The notes under the pieces were generated by a model. That model worked only from the letters and a program-made list of their open reading frames with translations. It ran no database searches and was not told the origin of the DNA. From assembly GCA_965199095.1 (NCBI GenBank), contig CBDAQM010000006.1:124001-188000 (forward strand): a stretch of 64,000 nucleotides of DNA, read 5' to 3'. The position numbers and the translations under genes were made by a program. This document shows positions 63,803-64,000 of this stretch, piece by piece (the stretch's first letter is position 1; every line of letters starts with the position of its first letter). This DNA comes from LMUY01 sp965199095. Lineage in GTDB: Bacteria; Pseudomonadota; Alphaproteobacteria; Acetobacterales; Acetobacteraceae.

Positions 63803-64000
63803 CTAGACGTCCAGCCGGCGCGCGATGCTGCGCACCAGGAAGAAGGCGACGATGTTGGCCAGCGCGATCGCGATCACCCCGCCGGCGGAGGCGCCGCCGA
63901 TGTCGAATTGCAGCAGCGCCCGGGCGTAGATCAGGAAGGCCAGGTTGGTCGTGGCGTTGCCGGGCCCGCCGGAGGTGGTGACAAAGATTTCCGCGAAGAT
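63803..64000 (-). CDS. Polyol/sugar ABC transporter permease (SmoF/MalF type), C-terminal part
   Basis: The last 65 residues of a permease that starts outside the window. It reads IFAEIFVTTSGGPGNATTNL, then FLIYARALLQFDIGGASAGG, and ends RSIARRLDV. The TTxGGPGxATTNL and QFDIGGASAGG segments are typical of the polyol importer permease SmoF/MtlF. It is followed by the second permease after only three bases, so they are one operon. Confidence 0.85.
   Translation of the reverse strand: MFAEIFVTTSGGPGNATTNLAFLIYARALLQFDIGGASAGGVIAIALANIVAFFLVRSIARRLDV

Overview
This window is a very GC-rich stretch of a Gram-negative bacterial chromosome. Protein content (an alphaproteobacterial-type DnaE1, a diiron Coq7 for ubiquinone synthesis, DsbB, many ABC importers, Wza/Wzz-type polysaccharide export genes) suggests an alphaproteobacterium, most likely in or near the Acetobacteraceae/Rhodospirillales. 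That placement is inference from gene style; there is no rRNA or tRNA in the window to confirm it. Genes are tightly packed, with many 4-base start/stop overlaps and many GTG starts.

Layout. 1-4.9 kb: two Uma2-family genes (the first cut by the window edge), dnaE and a PAP2-type membrane phosphatase. 5-24.4 kb: a surface-polysaccharide region. It holds an orphan Wzz-like protein, a secreted seven-repeat GloVer/Hint protein, an ankyrin protein, a Wzz/GumC protein paired with a degenerate BY-kinase-like ATPase, a Wza-like export lipoprotein, five glycosyltransferases (GT8-like, GT4, two GT2, WecG/TagA), a methyltransferase, a Wzx-like flippase, a Wzy/ligase-like polymerase, an NAD-dependent epimerase and a Gfo/Idh/MocA oxidoreductase. 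No priming phosphoglycosyltransferase was seen. 24.4-27.7 kb: DHA2-type MFS exporter, glutathione S-transferase, dsbB-coq7. 27.8-32.6 kb: a complete branched-chain-amino-acid-type ABC importer (livF, a livM-livG fusion, livH, Tat-exported binding protein). 32.8-37.7 kb: mannitol-dehydrogenase-family enzyme divergent from a polar amino acid ABC importer and a NodB-type deacetylase. 37.9-39.4 kb: an intact IS4-family element with a 9-bp target duplication, inserted in a dispersed repeat. 39.5-45.1 kb: five co-directional genes on the minus strand headed by a photoactive yellow protein (PYP) homologue and followed by a tannase/feruloyl-esterase-family enzyme, a LysR regulator, a secreted alpha/beta hydrolase and an MHS-type transporter. 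45.4-50.4 kb: a small secreted protein, a zinc/manganese-type ABC transporter lacking its binding protein, a renalase-like flavoprotein, a ClpP-fold secreted protein and a DUF1499 lipoprotein. 50.7-54.4 kb: sugar-acid catabolism (dgoA, dgoK) with a divergent sugar ABC ATPase and an aldose-dehydrogenase-like SDR. 54.5-61.7 kb: a dipeptide-type ABC importer operon ending in a CocE/NonD hydrolase. 61.9 kb to the end: a polyol-type (sorbitol/mannitol) ABC importer running off the window.

The observation most worth following is the PYP gene. It keeps the chromophore cysteine and most of the binding pocket but has Phe at the position of Tyr42. It also stands at the head of what looks like a phenolic-ester utilisation operon. 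The chromophore of PYP is p-coumaric acid, and feruloyl esterases release hydroxycinnamic acids such as p-coumarate, so the arrangement suggests that chromophore supply and light sensing may be coupled to phenolic-ester breakdown. This is a hypothesis from gene order and motifs.

A second theme is repeats. A composite element of about 92 bp (two CCCTCTCCC/GGGAGAGGG hairpins around a conserved core) occurs three times. Single hairpins of the same family, or hairpins of other repeat types, fill almost every convergent 3'-to-3' junction that has room for one, suggesting a role as bidirectional terminators.
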